From Pedobacter kyonggii (GTDB taxonomy: Bacteria; Bacteroidota; Bacteroidia; Sphingobacteriales; Sphingobacteriaceae), in NCBI RefSeq assembly GCF_004310665.1, contig NZ_SIXF01000043.1:1-35663 (forward strand): DNA of 35,663 nucleotides, read 5' to 3'. The translations under genes were made by a program, and so were the position numbers. Below are positions 22,645 through 32,173 of this stretch, in pieces. Within the stretch, counting starts at the first letter, position 1. Every line of letters starts with the position of its first letter. The notes under the pieces are model-generated. The model was not told the origin of the DNA and searched no databases. It saw nothing but the letters and a program-made list of their open reading frames with translations.

Positions 22645-24510
22645 TTAAACCGCTTTATACAACATCGGCTTTAACAGCATACGATAATGCACATTCATCG
22701 TACTTCTTAGGTTTAATTTCGCCAAAGTTAAACTCAACAGTTCTTCCCAATCCTGCAAGCTAAGGTTAAGCTGATCTGCAGGTTCGATCAAAATATCAGT
22801 GGTTTTAATAAAGCCTGCATTTGGCTTATTATCCATTATCAAACCTTTGGCCAGGCTAATGCCCTTTAATTTGCTGCCCAGTTCGTAACGGCAAAAATTG
22901 ATCACATCAGCCTTCGTAATAATCCGGTCAGCCGTGGTTAAACCATATTTATAAGCCTGCACCCGGTTGGTTGCATTCAATCTCGACCGACCACCTTTCG
23001 TTTGGCTCAATAAAAAGATACTCTCTGCATTTACCTTATTGTTGTCGTATACCACTAAACGGCTTCCGGCGTTGATGTGGTTGGCCTCTTCTGCTTGTGT
23101 AACCCAGATATCGAGGAATAAAATATCAGCATCGTCAATCGGTTTCAATACAATATAGCTGGGCAGTTCTTTGATGTCTTTAAGCGCCGAGCGGCTTTTT
23201 TGTTCAATAAGCGCGATATTCTGTTCCAGGTTTTTAAGGATCGTACTTAAAAAATCGGGCCCGTAAGCAGTAAAAGCTGCTTTCTCATCGCGTAACAGTT
23301 CAAAAAGGTAGTCTACCAACTCTTTGGCATTTCTCGTATCAAAACGCTCCGTGCCTCCGTACCGGATCGAGAAAGATCCGTCTCCTTTTTCGTTCTCATT
23401 GGTGTAGGGAATCTCGTTGTAACTTTTCCCTTTATTATCCTTCAGGTTTTCTACCGCAAGCATCTGATCCAATGATTCCGTTTTAATCGGGATAATATTG
23501 TTCATCGTTTTAAGCCGGTGTTTAATCTGGCTTAACCGTTTATTTACCACCGGAAATGCATTGATATAAATATGAAGCTCGTTCAGCATTTCCTGGTTTA
23601 TAGCTGCCGGAAAAATTACTTTAAGCCATTTTACCGAATTATCGATCTGGTTTAGAACAGCCGGCTGGAATAGGTTGGCAAACTCAGGAGGTAGTTCCCT
23701 GCTTTCGTCGATATTAAAATCATTAAGATCGCCCAGGGTAATAAACCTGTTGCTGTAAAACTGTAAAACGTCTGCTTTAATCAGATGAAGCAATTGTTTG
23801 TGCTGAAACGGTGCCTGTTCCTTACCCGTTAAAGGCTCATCCATAAAACGTTCTGTATAGGCGGCGAGCTCGTTGTTTTTGTAGAACCATTTCCCCAGCG
23901 AGAGCAGATCGTAAGTGTTTTCGGGCACCGAATAATTTTTCCAGTCGAAAAATAAATTCAGTTTATTAAAATCCATCCAGTCTTTAATGCCGTTAAAACC
24001 TATGTATATGGTGTTTTTCTCTACAGAAGTGCCCGAAAGGGTATTGTGTATAGGCTGTTTGCCCAATTGTTCTACATTAAAAATGGTATTTCCGGTAACA
24101 ATGTATTTTATTGATGCATTATTTAATTTTACGGTATGCAGCGGGCTAAAAAAAATATCGGTTTTCTTGGCCTTATCATTTTCCTGCAGGATATTCTTTT
24201 TAAATGCAAACTGCGAATAGACCGAAAGGAAGTCCTGTTGTTCAATCGGCCTGGCGTGCATAACGGCATGGGCCGGTAACGATGAAGTTAAATGATCGGG
24301 AGCTAAAATACGGCTGATCTTATCAAAAATCCTGTTCTCTAAATTTTTAACATCATTGGATACATTAAAAAGCTCATTGCTTAATGCCTCAATAATCAGT
24401 CTAACAAGTGGATCGAAGTCGTTACTGTCTTTAATATTCCAGAAATCTTCGGCATTTTTTAAAATTCTGTTCCGGATCTCATCTTTTGATGAATAAAAAA
24501 CTGGTTTCAT
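22645..24510 (-). CDS. tssF: T6SS baseplate subunit TssF
   Basis: TssF is the gp6-like core wedge protein of the T6SS baseplate. The 621-aa protein has a helical N-terminus typical of the family (DFDPLVRLIIEALSNELFNVSNDVKNLENRI, about 31-62) followed by ILAPDHLTSSLPAHAVMHARP, and a mixed alpha/beta body. Length matches TssF of Bacteroidota. It follows tssE by 26 bases on the same strand, the common tssE-tssF order. Cytoplasmic. Confidence 0.92.
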   Translation of the reverse strand: MKPVFYSSKDEIRNRILKNAEDFWNIKDSNDFDPLVRLIIEALSNELFNVSNDVKNLENRIFDKISRILAPDHLTSSLPAHAVMHARPIEQQDFLSVYSQFAFKKNILQENDKAKKTDIFFSPLHTVKLNNASIKYIVTGNTIFNVEQLGKQPIHNTLSGTSVEKNTIYIGFNGIKDWMDFNKLNLFFDWKNYSVPENTYDLLSLGKWFYKNNELAAYTERFMDEPLTGKEQAPFQHKQLLHLIKADVLQFYSNRFITLGDLNDFNIDESRELPPEFANLFQPAVLNQIDNSVKWLKVIFPAAINQEMLNELHIYINAFPVVNKRLSQIKHRLKTMNNIIPIKTESLDQMLAVENLKDNKGKSYNEIPYTNENEKGDGSFSIRYGGTERFDTRNAKELVDYLFELLRDEKAAFTAYGPDFLSTILKNLEQNIALIEQKSRSALKDIKELPSYIVLKPIDDADILFLDIWVTQAEEANHINAGSRLVVYDNNKVNAESIFLLSQTKGGRSRLNATNRVQAYKYGLTTADRIITKADVINFCRYELGSKLKGISLAKGLIMDNKPNAGFIKTTDILIEPADQLNLSLQDWEELLSLTLAKLNLRSTMNVHYRMLLKPMLYKAV

Positions 24511-24536
24511 GTGTAGAATATTTGGGGCGTTTTAGA

Positions 24537-24971
24537 TTAAGTTGATAATGGGCTAAGAAATAAAGCGGTGCTGAAAAAATATTTTTCTCCTGTGGTTTTT
24601 ATTAGTGCTCTGACACTAATATCTACCTTTTTTTTAATCTCGGTTATCTTACGTAGTGGGTATACATTTTCTACCTCAGTAATGCGTACTTCTACCGCGG
24701 TATTATATATTCTAAATTCATAGTCGGTGATGGATTTTAGCAACGATTTGCGGAATTTCTCCTCCCAAATGCTCTCGCTCACGATTAACTCAAAGTCGAG
24801 ATCCCATATTTCACAGCCAAAATCGTTGTGGAACCGATGCTCGCCAAAGCGGGTAAAAATAATCAGTTCTATATGGTTCGAAATCGATTTTCCGAGGTCA
24901 GTTGGCTGAAGACCACCGCCTGAGAAAAGCGATCTAAATCTGAAGGGTTTGTTGTAAAAATTTTCAGACAT
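24537..24971 (-). CDS. tssE: T6SS baseplate subunit TssE (gp25-like)
   Basis: A 144-aa gp25/GPW-type protein that sits at the sheath-baseplate junction. The family pattern ELIIFTRFGEHRFHNDFGCEIWDLDFE (about 35-60) contains the R-x-GE-x-x-x-x-x-FG core. It is first in the tssE-tssF unit and diverges from the tssO operon across a 179-base gap. Length is typical. Confidence 0.9.
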   Translation of the reverse strand: MSENFYNKPFRFRSLFSGGGLQPTDLGKSISNHIELIIFTRFGEHRFHNDFGCEIWDLDFELIVSESIWEEKFRKSLLKSITDYEFRIYNTAVEVRITEVENVYPLRKITEIKKKVDISVRALIKTTGEKYFFSTALFLSPLST

Positions 24972-25096
24972 ACACGGTTTGGCTTAAAGTTTGTTAAAAG
25001 TAAAAGAAATAATATCTTTTTAATAACCAAACAACAAATATTAAAAATTGTTATAGTACAGTGTTAATTTGAAAAAGTTTGAGTGATTTTAGTGTG

Positions 25097-25127
25097 GTTG
25101 ATTGTCGGATTAATTATTATACTATTG
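25097..25127 (+). promoter_or_regulatory. Candidate promoter of the tssO-tssC operon
   Basis: GTTG (25097-25100), a 19-base spacer and TACTATTG (25120-25127) fit TTTG-N19-TAnnTTTG with one mismatch in each box. The box ends 23 bases before the first ATG of the seven-gene operon. Confidence 0.5.
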
Positions 25128-25150
25128 CTATGTGAAACTATTAATGCTCT

Positions 25151-25672
25151 ATGAAACCCATTAATGCCATCGAAATCAGAACCGCTTACACGAGGTTTAT
25201 CTTAAACTTTGTATTTCTAACGCTTTTCTCTATTCTCTGTATTTATCTCTTTTTTGCCGCATCCGATTATGAGTATACCCTGCTCGATAAAAAGGTAAAG
25301 GAAACCGAAAAACTATCTTATCTAAGAAAAGATATCAATACCAATTTCGACCTTATCCTTGTCCGTTTTAAAGAACTTGCCCAATACCGCGATTACAATG
25401 CCAACGAAATGAGCAAACAGAGTATCCTTTTGGGCGATATCCATAGCGCTAACAATAGGATTAAAGACCTTATTTCCAAAAAAACGCAAACCAGTCCGAG
25501 TTTTGATCTCTACGCCAAAATAAACAACAATGTGGGTGCAATGGCAGATCTGCAGGATTCGCTTATTAAATCAAGAGGCGATATCCAAAGGTATAAGGAA
25601 CAGATAAACGATTGCCACCGCGCAAACCAGGCTACGGCAACCAAAATCAGAAACGGACGGTTCGGCCGATAA
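25151..25672 (+). CDS. tssO: T6SSiii transmembrane protein TssO-like, first copy
   Basis: A 173-aa single-pass membrane protein: short cytoplasmic tail, one helix at about 17-36, then a long charged helical periplasmic region likely to form coiled coils, ending in QINDCHRANQ with C155. Position and architecture match TssO, a subtype iii envelope component. The next gene encodes a protein of the same design with an aligned QLDDC motif, so the two appear to be paralogues. It is the first gene of the operon; the next starts 10 bases after its stop. The TssO/TssP naming could not be checked. Confidence 0.7.
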   Translation: MKPINAIEIRTAYTRFILNFVFLTLFSILCIYLFFAASDYEYTLLDKKVKETEKLSYLRKDINTNFDLILVRFKELAQYRDYNANEMSKQSILLGDIHSANNRIKDLISKKTQTSPSFDLYAKINNNVGAMADLQDSLIKSRGDIQRYKEQINDCHRANQATATKIRNGRFGR

Positions 25673-25682
25673 TTAAACGATT

Positions 25683-26168
25683 ATGATAAAATTAAGTATA
25701 AAAGAAAGACGCGAACAATTCTTGTTTTTTATAGCGCTGTTTGTTTTTACCGTAGGACTTTTAAGTTTTGGTATTTTTTATAGCGATAAATCGCGCTACG
25801 AAATCTCCAAAGAAGAGCTTGAGGTAAAAATCAGCGAGAACGAAACATTCGAAAGCATGGTAAAAGAAACTTCGCCAACTATTGATACCACTTATAAACA
25901 GATTACCCGGTACAACCCAAATGTACAGGCTGTTTTCTTGAAAAACGATATACAGAATTCATTAGGCTCTATCAGGGCTGCGTTTGATCGTAAAGCATCA
26001 GACCAGCGCTATAAAATATTTGTTCAAACGGCACAGCTGTACGACAGGTTATTTTACGATAGGCAGGAACAGAACAGAAACATTTCAGATATCGAATTGC
26101 ATAAACGACAATTGGACGATTGTATTCTCAACAGGCGACAATTGCAGCAAACCATATCTGCTAGATAA
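25683..26168 (+). CDS. T6SSiii transmembrane protein, second TssO-like copy (TssO or TssP)
   Basis: A 161-aa protein with one N-terminal membrane helix (about 13-33) and a helical periplasmic region ending HKRQLDDCILNRRQ with C147. It aligns by eye with the preceding protein: an acidic/basic stretch after the helix, a threonine/aspartate segment followed by a Y-x-x-N, an ND/GD-I-x-x-x-x-x-x-I block, and the QL-x-DC ending. I read this as an ancient tandem duplication that may now form a heteromeric envelope spoke. It may be what the literature calls TssP. The gap to the next gene is 34 bases. Confidence 0.65.
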   Translation: MIKLSIKERREQFLFFIALFVFTVGLLSFGIFYSDKSRYEISKEELEVKISENETFESMVKETSPTIDTTYKQITRYNPNVQAVFLKNDIQNSLGSIRAAFDRKASDQRYKIFVQTAQLYDRLFYDRQEQNRNISDIELHKRQLDDCILNRRQLQQTISAR

Positions 26169-26202
26169 ATATACCAAAAACAACCTATAAAAAACGCTAC
26201 CT

Positions 26203-27180
26203 ATGTCTGACACAAACACCAAGCAAGTTAATTCAAATTCGCAGGGCTATGTTATTCTCTACATCCTATTAGCTGTATTGCTCTTAACAGGTCTTATTTT
26301 CCTATTTAAAAGTTCATTGTTCGAAAAAAGGGCAATTGATGCGCGAATCTTAAAAGATGAAATTTATTTAAACGAAAGTCTGGTTTTTACCGATAATACC
26401 CCAAAAGCTACAAAATGGTTATGGGAATTCGGAAACGGCGAAAAAGCCACTACAAAAACCGGTTCTTACCACTACACAAAGCCCGACACTTACATTGTGC
26501 GCTTAACCGTTGATGGCGAACTCCGTCAGGAATTTCCGGTTACCGTACGCGATACCGTTCATACACCGGTTGTAGATAGTGTACTAACCATTAGTGGCCC
26601 AACCGCAGGTTTGGTTAACGAAGAAATCAGGCTCGAAGGAGACGGCGAAGGAAAAGATTTCGAATGGTCGTTCGGCGAAACCGGACGCGTAGATGTTAAA
26701 GGAAAAACCGCTTTATATACCTACCGTGCCCCAGGGAAATATGTGGTACGCCTGCGCTCGGATAAAAGCCGTAAACCTGCTTTCCTAAACATTTTGATCA
26801 CTGATCCAAATGCCGAAATCGTTGAAGATATTGTTGCCCCAGGTGATGGCGAACGTAAAACCATCGATGATATCAGGGCCCGTTTACAGGCCATTGCCAA
26901 TGGTGCCGATTTTAACTCCAACTATTACTATCTCGTTAACAAATACATGTGCGGTAACGAAAAAGTAACGGTAAATGTAGAAATGAACGGTAAGAAAAAA
27001 CAGACCGATATTTATTCATACTGCATGGGACTAACATTTGGGGGAGAAATAGCCGTTGATGAAGCGCAGCTAACCATCAAGCCAAATTCTACCTGTGCCA
27101 GTTTGGTAAACATTAAACAACATTCGGGAACGGCCCAGCCTGCAGCAACAACTGCTGATGCACCAGACAAAACAAGATAA
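26203..27180 (+). CDS. PKD-domain membrane protein of the T6SSiii envelope complex
   Basis: A 325-aa protein with one membrane helix (16-36) and two PKD-type beta-sandwich domains outside: the first about 45-116 (TKWLWEFGNGEKA then YTKPDTYIVRLTV), the second about 125-200 (DFEWSFGETG then YRAPGKYVVRL). A C-terminal domain (about 217-305) has three cysteines: C250, C274 and C298. It sits between the TssO-like pair and TssR, so it most likely bridges inner-membrane TssO-like proteins to periplasmic or outer-membrane TssR. Which of the TssP/TssQ names applies I cannot say; it has no lipobox, so it is not the TssQ lipoprotein. Confidence 0.75.
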   Translation: MSDTNTKQVNSNSQGYVILYILLAVLLLTGLIFLFKSSLFEKRAIDARILKDEIYLNESLVFTDNTPKATKWLWEFGNGEKATTKTGSYHYTKPDTYIVRLTVDGELRQEFPVTVRDTVHTPVVDSVLTISGPTAGLVNEEIRLEGDGEGKDFEWSFGETGRVDVKGKTALYTYRAPGKYVVRLRSDKSRKPAFLNILITDPNAEIVEDIVAPGDGERKTIDDIRARLQAIANGADFNSNYYYLVNKYMCGNEKVTVNVEMNGKKKQTDIYSYCMGLTFGGEIAVDEAQLTIKPNSTCASLVNIKQHSGTAQPAATTADAPDKTR

Positions 27181-27219
27181 ATTAACAGCTCACCTAATTT
27201 TAAAGCTCATCTACAGATT

Positions 27220-29595
27220 ATGAAAAAATACTATGCCTTAACCCTTCTTTTTATAGGAATATCGTTTGCCTACGCACAATCGCCGGCATCCTTTGGCAAA
27301 AGAGTAAAATACATGCCTAAATCTTACGAAAGGCCTTCAGAAAGTATAAACGTAATGGACAATACCAGTAGCAGCAGTTTGCCATGGATTGTTTTTTCAG
27401 ACCGTGAAGATAATTATACCACTACTGCACCAGGTGGAAGCCTGATTATGAAAAAAATCAGCTTTATGGAACCTTTTTATGTTTCAAAAGAAGAAAACGG
27501 CTACCTGAAACTGATTAAATACAAGGCCGGAATGATCAGGGGCAGAAAAATAAACGATAAAAAAAGTGCCATCAGTTATGGTTGGATCGCAAAATCTAAA
27601 CTGCTTTTATGGCAACGCGCTTTCTCTAACCAAAAAACAGGGTATGCAGAAAAAGCCATCGGTATCGTAAACGGGAAAAATGCCCTAACCGAACCAAAGT
27701 TCTATTTCGATACTACCGATTCTATCCTGGTTTACAATACACCCGAACTTAAAGACCGACGTACAAAAGTAAGGTTGCACGAAATTGCCTATATCTACAA
27801 AAAATCAGAAGATGGAAAAAAATACCTGATAGGTGCTGATGACCAGCTAGTTGCAGATACCGCTTTAAAAAGTATTTATGGTTGGGTTTCTGCCGAAGCT
27901 GTACACAGCTGGGGCGATCGTTTGTACATTACTTCTGTTAAACCGGGTGATTACGATAAGGATGATTCTACCTCGGTAGCCATCAAAAACGGGATCGATA
28001 AAGGAACAACTTTCACGGTAGATCCTTTATTGCCAAGGGAGAATCTGATCCTGCGTAGTGTACCTGTTGTTTCAAACGGTGAAGGAGGTAACACGGTAGG
28101 TATCGCTGCAGATGTTTACAACAAAAAAGACAATAAAATATTGACCATTAACGGTTCTGCGCTTTCTTATCAGGACTACCTTAACCTCCGTAAAAATAAA
28201 ACCAAGGTAAATGTTGTTTTTGTAGTGGATGGTGGTAGCCCAATGACCAAATATTTTTCTGGAATGACCAATACCATCGCTTCTTTCGAAAATATTATGG
28301 GCGATTTTGGTAAAGGAACAAAAGTGAACTTTGGTGGTGTAGTATACCGTGGCGAAAGTGGTTGCGCTTTAAAAGGTATTTTTGTAAGCCCGATCCAGAA
28401 TGATTACAGGCAGTTGATGACTTTTCTTTCAAATCAGGCTAAAAATACCGTTAGGTGTAATGGAGAAGTAAGCGAAGAACCTGTTTTTCAGGCAATAAAA
28501 ACCGGATTAGGCTTATTTAAAGCAAAAAAGAACGAAACCAATTTAATTATTTTAGTTGGCAGTACCGGAAATACCGGGGGAACCAACAATTACCTGATTA
28601 ACGAATTGAGTGAGCAGGTTGCGCAGGCAGATGCCCGTATTTTAGCCTTACAGGTGTATAGTGATTTTAATCAGTCATTTAACGATTTTGTAATCCAGTC
28701 GCGTAAACTCGTTTCAGAATCGGCTATCCGCTCTGCCGAATACAGAAAAAACACCATGGTAAAAGGTGAGGGTTTAAAAAGCTTCCAGCCTTATAATACC
28801 AGTTTACAGGATTCCATCTCTTATTATTTAGATTACCCTAAAAACAGTTTAATCCAGGGCGGGGTAGTTTTCCCAACAAAAGGTTCGGTAAATTCTAACC
28901 AGAGCATGACGATTGCTTTACGCCGTTTCGTAAAAGAAACCAATTCCGATATCTATAACCAGATCAGTTCATTGGATAGTGCTTTCCGTTTAACAGGCAT
29001 ATCGCGTAAAAACCTGACTGCCGATGTAGAAGGTTTATTGCCGGAACCCGTTGGCGCGGAAGTTGCAGACCGCATGCCGCACAATGCGTTTAAATACTAT
29101 AGCACCGCAAATCTGTCGGCTGATGCAGTGAAAAATAACCCTTCAACATTACAATATGCCATCGTTTTAAATAACATGGAGTACAAACAGATTGTAGATG
29201 TGTTTTCGATTATGTTGGGGCAAAATTTGCAGGCCGATCAGTCTTCTTTCAGGAGTAAACTCGTTAAAAATTATGTGAAAATGCCAAAACAGATGCTGGG
29301 GATTAAAGAGTCATCGGGCAACATAAAGCGTTTAACCTTGGCCAACTACATTAAATTGGTAACCGGCTTACCTTTAAACAACAAATTTTTAGAGAAATAC
29401 ACCGTTGGCGATTTAAAGAACACTTCTAAAATGCCGCTTGAAGCGTTCGAAAGCTACATTAAATTATTAAATCAATCGGTTCAGCAGATTAAAAGGGCTA
29501 CTCAGATTGAGCAGCAGTTTATTTCGAACGGCAAAACATATTACTACATCACCGAAAATAATTTTAACCCGGCAGTATTGCCTACAACCAACTAA
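27220..29595 (+). CDS. tssR: T6SSiii periplasmic protein TssR with degenerate VWA domain
   Basis: A 791-aa exported protein (signal peptide 1-19, ending AYAQ). The N-terminal region (about 40-250) has two segments ending SYGWIAKSKLLLW and IYGWVSAEAVHSW, like SH3-type modules. A von Willebrand A-like domain starts near 330 (KVNVVFVVDGGSPMTKYF) and runs to about 500. A helical C-terminal part completes it. The metal site that normally reads D-x-S-x-S is D337-G-G-S-P, so ion binding is probably lost. C382 and C413 may pair. TssR is a subtype iii hallmark, thought to build the periplasmic to outer-membrane part of the envelope complex. clpV follows 5 bases after the stop. Confidence 0.82.
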   Translation: MKKYYALTLLFIGISFAYAQSPASFGKRVKYMPKSYERPSESINVMDNTSSSSLPWIVFSDREDNYTTTAPGGSLIMKKISFMEPFYVSKEENGYLKLIKYKAGMIRGRKINDKKSAISYGWIAKSKLLLWQRAFSNQKTGYAEKAIGIVNGKNALTEPKFYFDTTDSILVYNTPELKDRRTKVRLHEIAYIYKKSEDGKKYLIGADDQLVADTALKSIYGWVSAEAVHSWGDRLYITSVKPGDYDKDDSTSVAIKNGIDKGTTFTVDPLLPRENLILRSVPVVSNGEGGNTVGIAADVYNKKDNKILTINGSALSYQDYLNLRKNKTKVNVVFVVDGGSPMTKYFSGMTNTIASFENIMGDFGKGTKVNFGGVVYRGESGCALKGIFVSPIQNDYRQLMTFLSNQAKNTVRCNGEVSEEPVFQAIKTGLGLFKAKKNETNLIILVGSTGNTGGTNNYLINELSEQVAQADARILALQVYSDFNQSFNDFVIQSRKLVSESAIRSAEYRKNTMVKGEGLKSFQPYNTSLQDSISYYLDYPKNSLIQGGVVFPTKGSVNSNQSMTIALRRFVKETNSDIYNQISSLDSAFRLTGISRKNLTADVEGLLPEPVGAEVADRMPHNAFKYYSTANLSADAVKNNPSTLQYAIVLNNMEYKQIVDVFSIMLGQNLQADQSSFRSKLVKNYVKMPKQMLGIKESSGNIKRLTLANYIKLVTGLPLNNKFLEKYTVGDLKNTSKMPLEAFESYIKLLNQSVQQIKRATQIEQQFISNGKTYYYITENNFNPAVLPTTN

Positions 29596-29600
29596 GGGAT

Positions 29601-32117
29601 ATGGCAATTACAAATTTAAGCGAATCGGTCAAAACAGCCCTGCACATTGCACAGTCTTTAGCTAAAGAGTACAGAAACGAAGTGTTTACTGCGGCTCACC
29701 TGCTTAAAGGATTGATGCATAAAGATGTTGGCCTGCGCTCCTTCATCACCTCTATTGGGAAAGATGAAGAATATATTAGCGAATGGGCTGAAGTGCGGAT
29801 AGATGAACAGGCAAAATCGGCGAGTTTTACGGATACCGTGAGTGGTGCGCCAGAAATTGCCGTGATTTTTGAAGAGGCCGATAATGTACGCATTAAACTG
29901 GGATTGGATTTAATCACCCCGGTATGTGTATTAACTGCATTGGCAAAACCGGGTATCGGTTTTCAGCCCGATCAGCTAAAATCGTTCCCGATTAAAGAAC
30001 GTGAGATTTTGGATCTGTATGTAAAAGATGAAGAAATTTCGAGGGTGGTTTCGCCTGATAAAACAAGCGCTGGTGCCGAAAGCAAAGGCACAGGCAATGC
30101 CCTGTATAAATACTGTATAGATAGGTTACAGATGGTGCGTGATGGTAAAACCGACCCTATTATCGGCCGTGATAAAGAAACCAGGCAGATGATGGAAATC
30201 CTTTGCCGCCGCACCAAACCAAATGTAATCCTAACCGGTGATGCCGGCGTAGGTAAAACCGCTTTGGTTGATGGTTTTGCTATTGATATCGTAAACCAGA
30301 ATGTACCTGAGAGTTTAAAACCCGTGCAGCTTTTTGAGCTCGATTTAGGTTCGTTAATTGCAGGCGCCTCTTACAAGGGAGAAATAGAAGACCGTTTAAA
30401 AAACATCATCAAAGAAATCAAGCAATTTGAAAAGGCTGTGCTCTTTATTGATGAAATCCACACTTTATTGGATAGTAAGGGGCCGTTAGGTGCGGGTATA
30501 GGTAATTTACTGAAACCAGAACTGGCCCGTGGCGAAATTACAGTAATCGGTGCCACAACCATTGATGAGTACCGCAAAATTATCGAGCCTGAGCAGGCTT
30601 TCAGCAGACGTTTTGAAGTGTTGCAGGTAAATGAGCCAAACGAAGAAAGCACCATTAAAATGCTGCAGAAACTGGCCGTAAAATACGAAGAGCACCATAC
30701 CTTAACCATCGAACCCGATGCTTTGGGCGAATGTGTGCGTTTGGCCAAACGTTACATGAAAGATAGGAGGCTCCCCGATTCTGCATTCGATCTGCTCGAC
30801 CGCACAATGGCCGCCATGAAAATGATGAACGATACCTCTGATCAGGTAATCGAAAGTTTGGAAACAGATCTGGAAGCTTTAAATGCCAATACCGAAGAAT
30901 CGGAAGCAGAGAAATTTGCAGATTATAAATGGCTTTTCTCTTTGCTTCAGAATAAATTAAGCCCGGTTTTGCTGGGCCGCTTAACCGATGAAACACAAAC
31001 CGATGCTTTCGAAACAGCCGATGAATACCAAGGTTATATTACCAAAAGCCTACAGGAATTAAAAAAATATGCTGCTGAAAAAAGCGATCGCATCAGCAAA
31101 CAGGATATTGCTTCTATAGTGGCCTACAAAACAGGCATCCCAATGGGTAAACTGCAGGCCGGTGAAAAGGAAAAATTGCTCAATATGGAGCAGTACCTTA
31201 AAAAACGTGTGGTAGGACAAGATCAGGCATTAAAAGCTGTTTCTGATGCCATACTCGAATCGCGCAGCGGGTTGAATAAAAAAGGGCAGCCAATGGGATC
31301 CTTCTTTTTACTGGGGCCAACCGGAACCGGTAAAACCGAACTGGCCAAATCAATCGCCGAATTTTTGTTCAACGACGAAAAAGCGATGATCCGCTTCGAT
31401 ATGTCCGAATTTAAGGAAGAGCATAGTGCCGCCTTACTTTATGGTGCGCCTCCCGGTTATGTTGGTTACGAAGAAGGCGGTTTATTGGTGAATAAAATCA
31501 GGCAACAGCCTTATTCTGTACTGCTTTTTGATGAAATTGAAAAAGCGCACCCTTCCGTTTTCGATACTTTTTTACAGATCCTGGACGAAGGCCACATGCA
31601 CGATCGTTTAGGAAAAGAGGGCGATTTTAGCAACTCTCTGATTCTTTTTACCTCAAATATCGGTAGCGAATGGATTGCCGAACAGATTGGCAAAGGAGTA
31701 ATCCCTGCTTCAAATCAGTTAATGGAGGTAATGGCAGGGCATTTCCGCCCCGAATTTTTAGCCAGGATCTCCGAGATTGTTCCTTTTGCGCCGATAAACG
31801 AAAGTAATGTGGTGCGTATTTTCGAAATCCAGTTAAGCAGTTTGGCGCAATCGCTCAATAAAATGGGTATCGATTTTGAAATTGCAGAAGATGCCAAAAA
31901 AATGATCGCTTTAGATGGTTTTACACCAAAATATGGTGCAAGGCAGCTATCGGCAGTTATCAGAAATCTTTTACGCAGGCCAATCTCGAAATACATCATT
32001 TCTGGTGAACTAAAAAAAGGATCGAAGGTTGTGGTAAGTAAACATGCAGAGGAAGATAAACTCGAATGGAGTATTATTCAGCCAGAAACCGTAACATTGG
32101 AACAAAAATTGAGTTAA
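29601..32117 (+). CDS. clpV: T6SS sheath-recycling AAA+ ATPase ClpV (TssH)
   Basis: ClpV disassembles contracted TssB/TssC sheaths. The 838-aa protein has a Clp N-domain (1-150), AAA1 with Walker A GDAGVGKT (213-220) and Walker B VLFIDEIH, a short coiled-coil insertion, then AAA2 with Walker A GPTGTGKT (572-579), Walker B VLLFDEIEKAH and sensor FTSNIGS. The C-terminal D2-small domain is present (FTPKYGARQL). The linkage to tssB and tssC, 56 bases further, makes it ClpV rather than the chaperone ClpB. The insertion between the AAA domains is shorter than ClpB's. Both ATPase sites look intact. Confidence 0.95.
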   Translation: MAITNLSESVKTALHIAQSLAKEYRNEVFTAAHLLKGLMHKDVGLRSFITSIGKDEEYISEWAEVRIDEQAKSASFTDTVSGAPEIAVIFEEADNVRIKLGLDLITPVCVLTALAKPGIGFQPDQLKSFPIKEREILDLYVKDEEISRVVSPDKTSAGAESKGTGNALYKYCIDRLQMVRDGKTDPIIGRDKETRQMMEILCRRTKPNVILTGDAGVGKTALVDGFAIDIVNQNVPESLKPVQLFELDLGSLIAGASYKGEIEDRLKNIIKEIKQFEKAVLFIDEIHTLLDSKGPLGAGIGNLLKPELARGEITVIGATTIDEYRKIIEPEQAFSRRFEVLQVNEPNEESTIKMLQKLAVKYEEHHTLTIEPDALGECVRLAKRYMKDRRLPDSAFDLLDRTMAAMKMMNDTSDQVIESLETDLEALNANTEESEAEKFADYKWLFSLLQNKLSPVLLGRLTDETQTDAFETADEYQGYITKSLQELKKYAAEKSDRISKQDIASIVAYKTGIPMGKLQAGEKEKLLNMEQYLKKRVVGQDQALKAVSDAILESRSGLNKKGQPMGSFFLLGPTGTGKTELAKSIAEFLFNDEKAMIRFDMSEFKEEHSAALLYGAPPGYVGYEEGGLLVNKIRQQPYSVLLFDEIEKAHPSVFDTFLQILDEGHMHDRLGKEGDFSNSLILFTSNIGSEWIAEQIGKGVIPASNQLMEVMAGHFRPEFLARISEIVPFAPINESNVVRIFEIQLSSLAQSLNKMGIDFEIAEDAKKMIALDGFTPKYGARQLSAVIRNLLRRPISKYIISGELKKGSKVVVSKHAEEDKLEWSIIQPETVTLEQKLS

Positions 32118-32173
32118 AACGTTAATTATTATATTATTAGAAAAAAATAATCGTAAACCTAAATCAACATACT

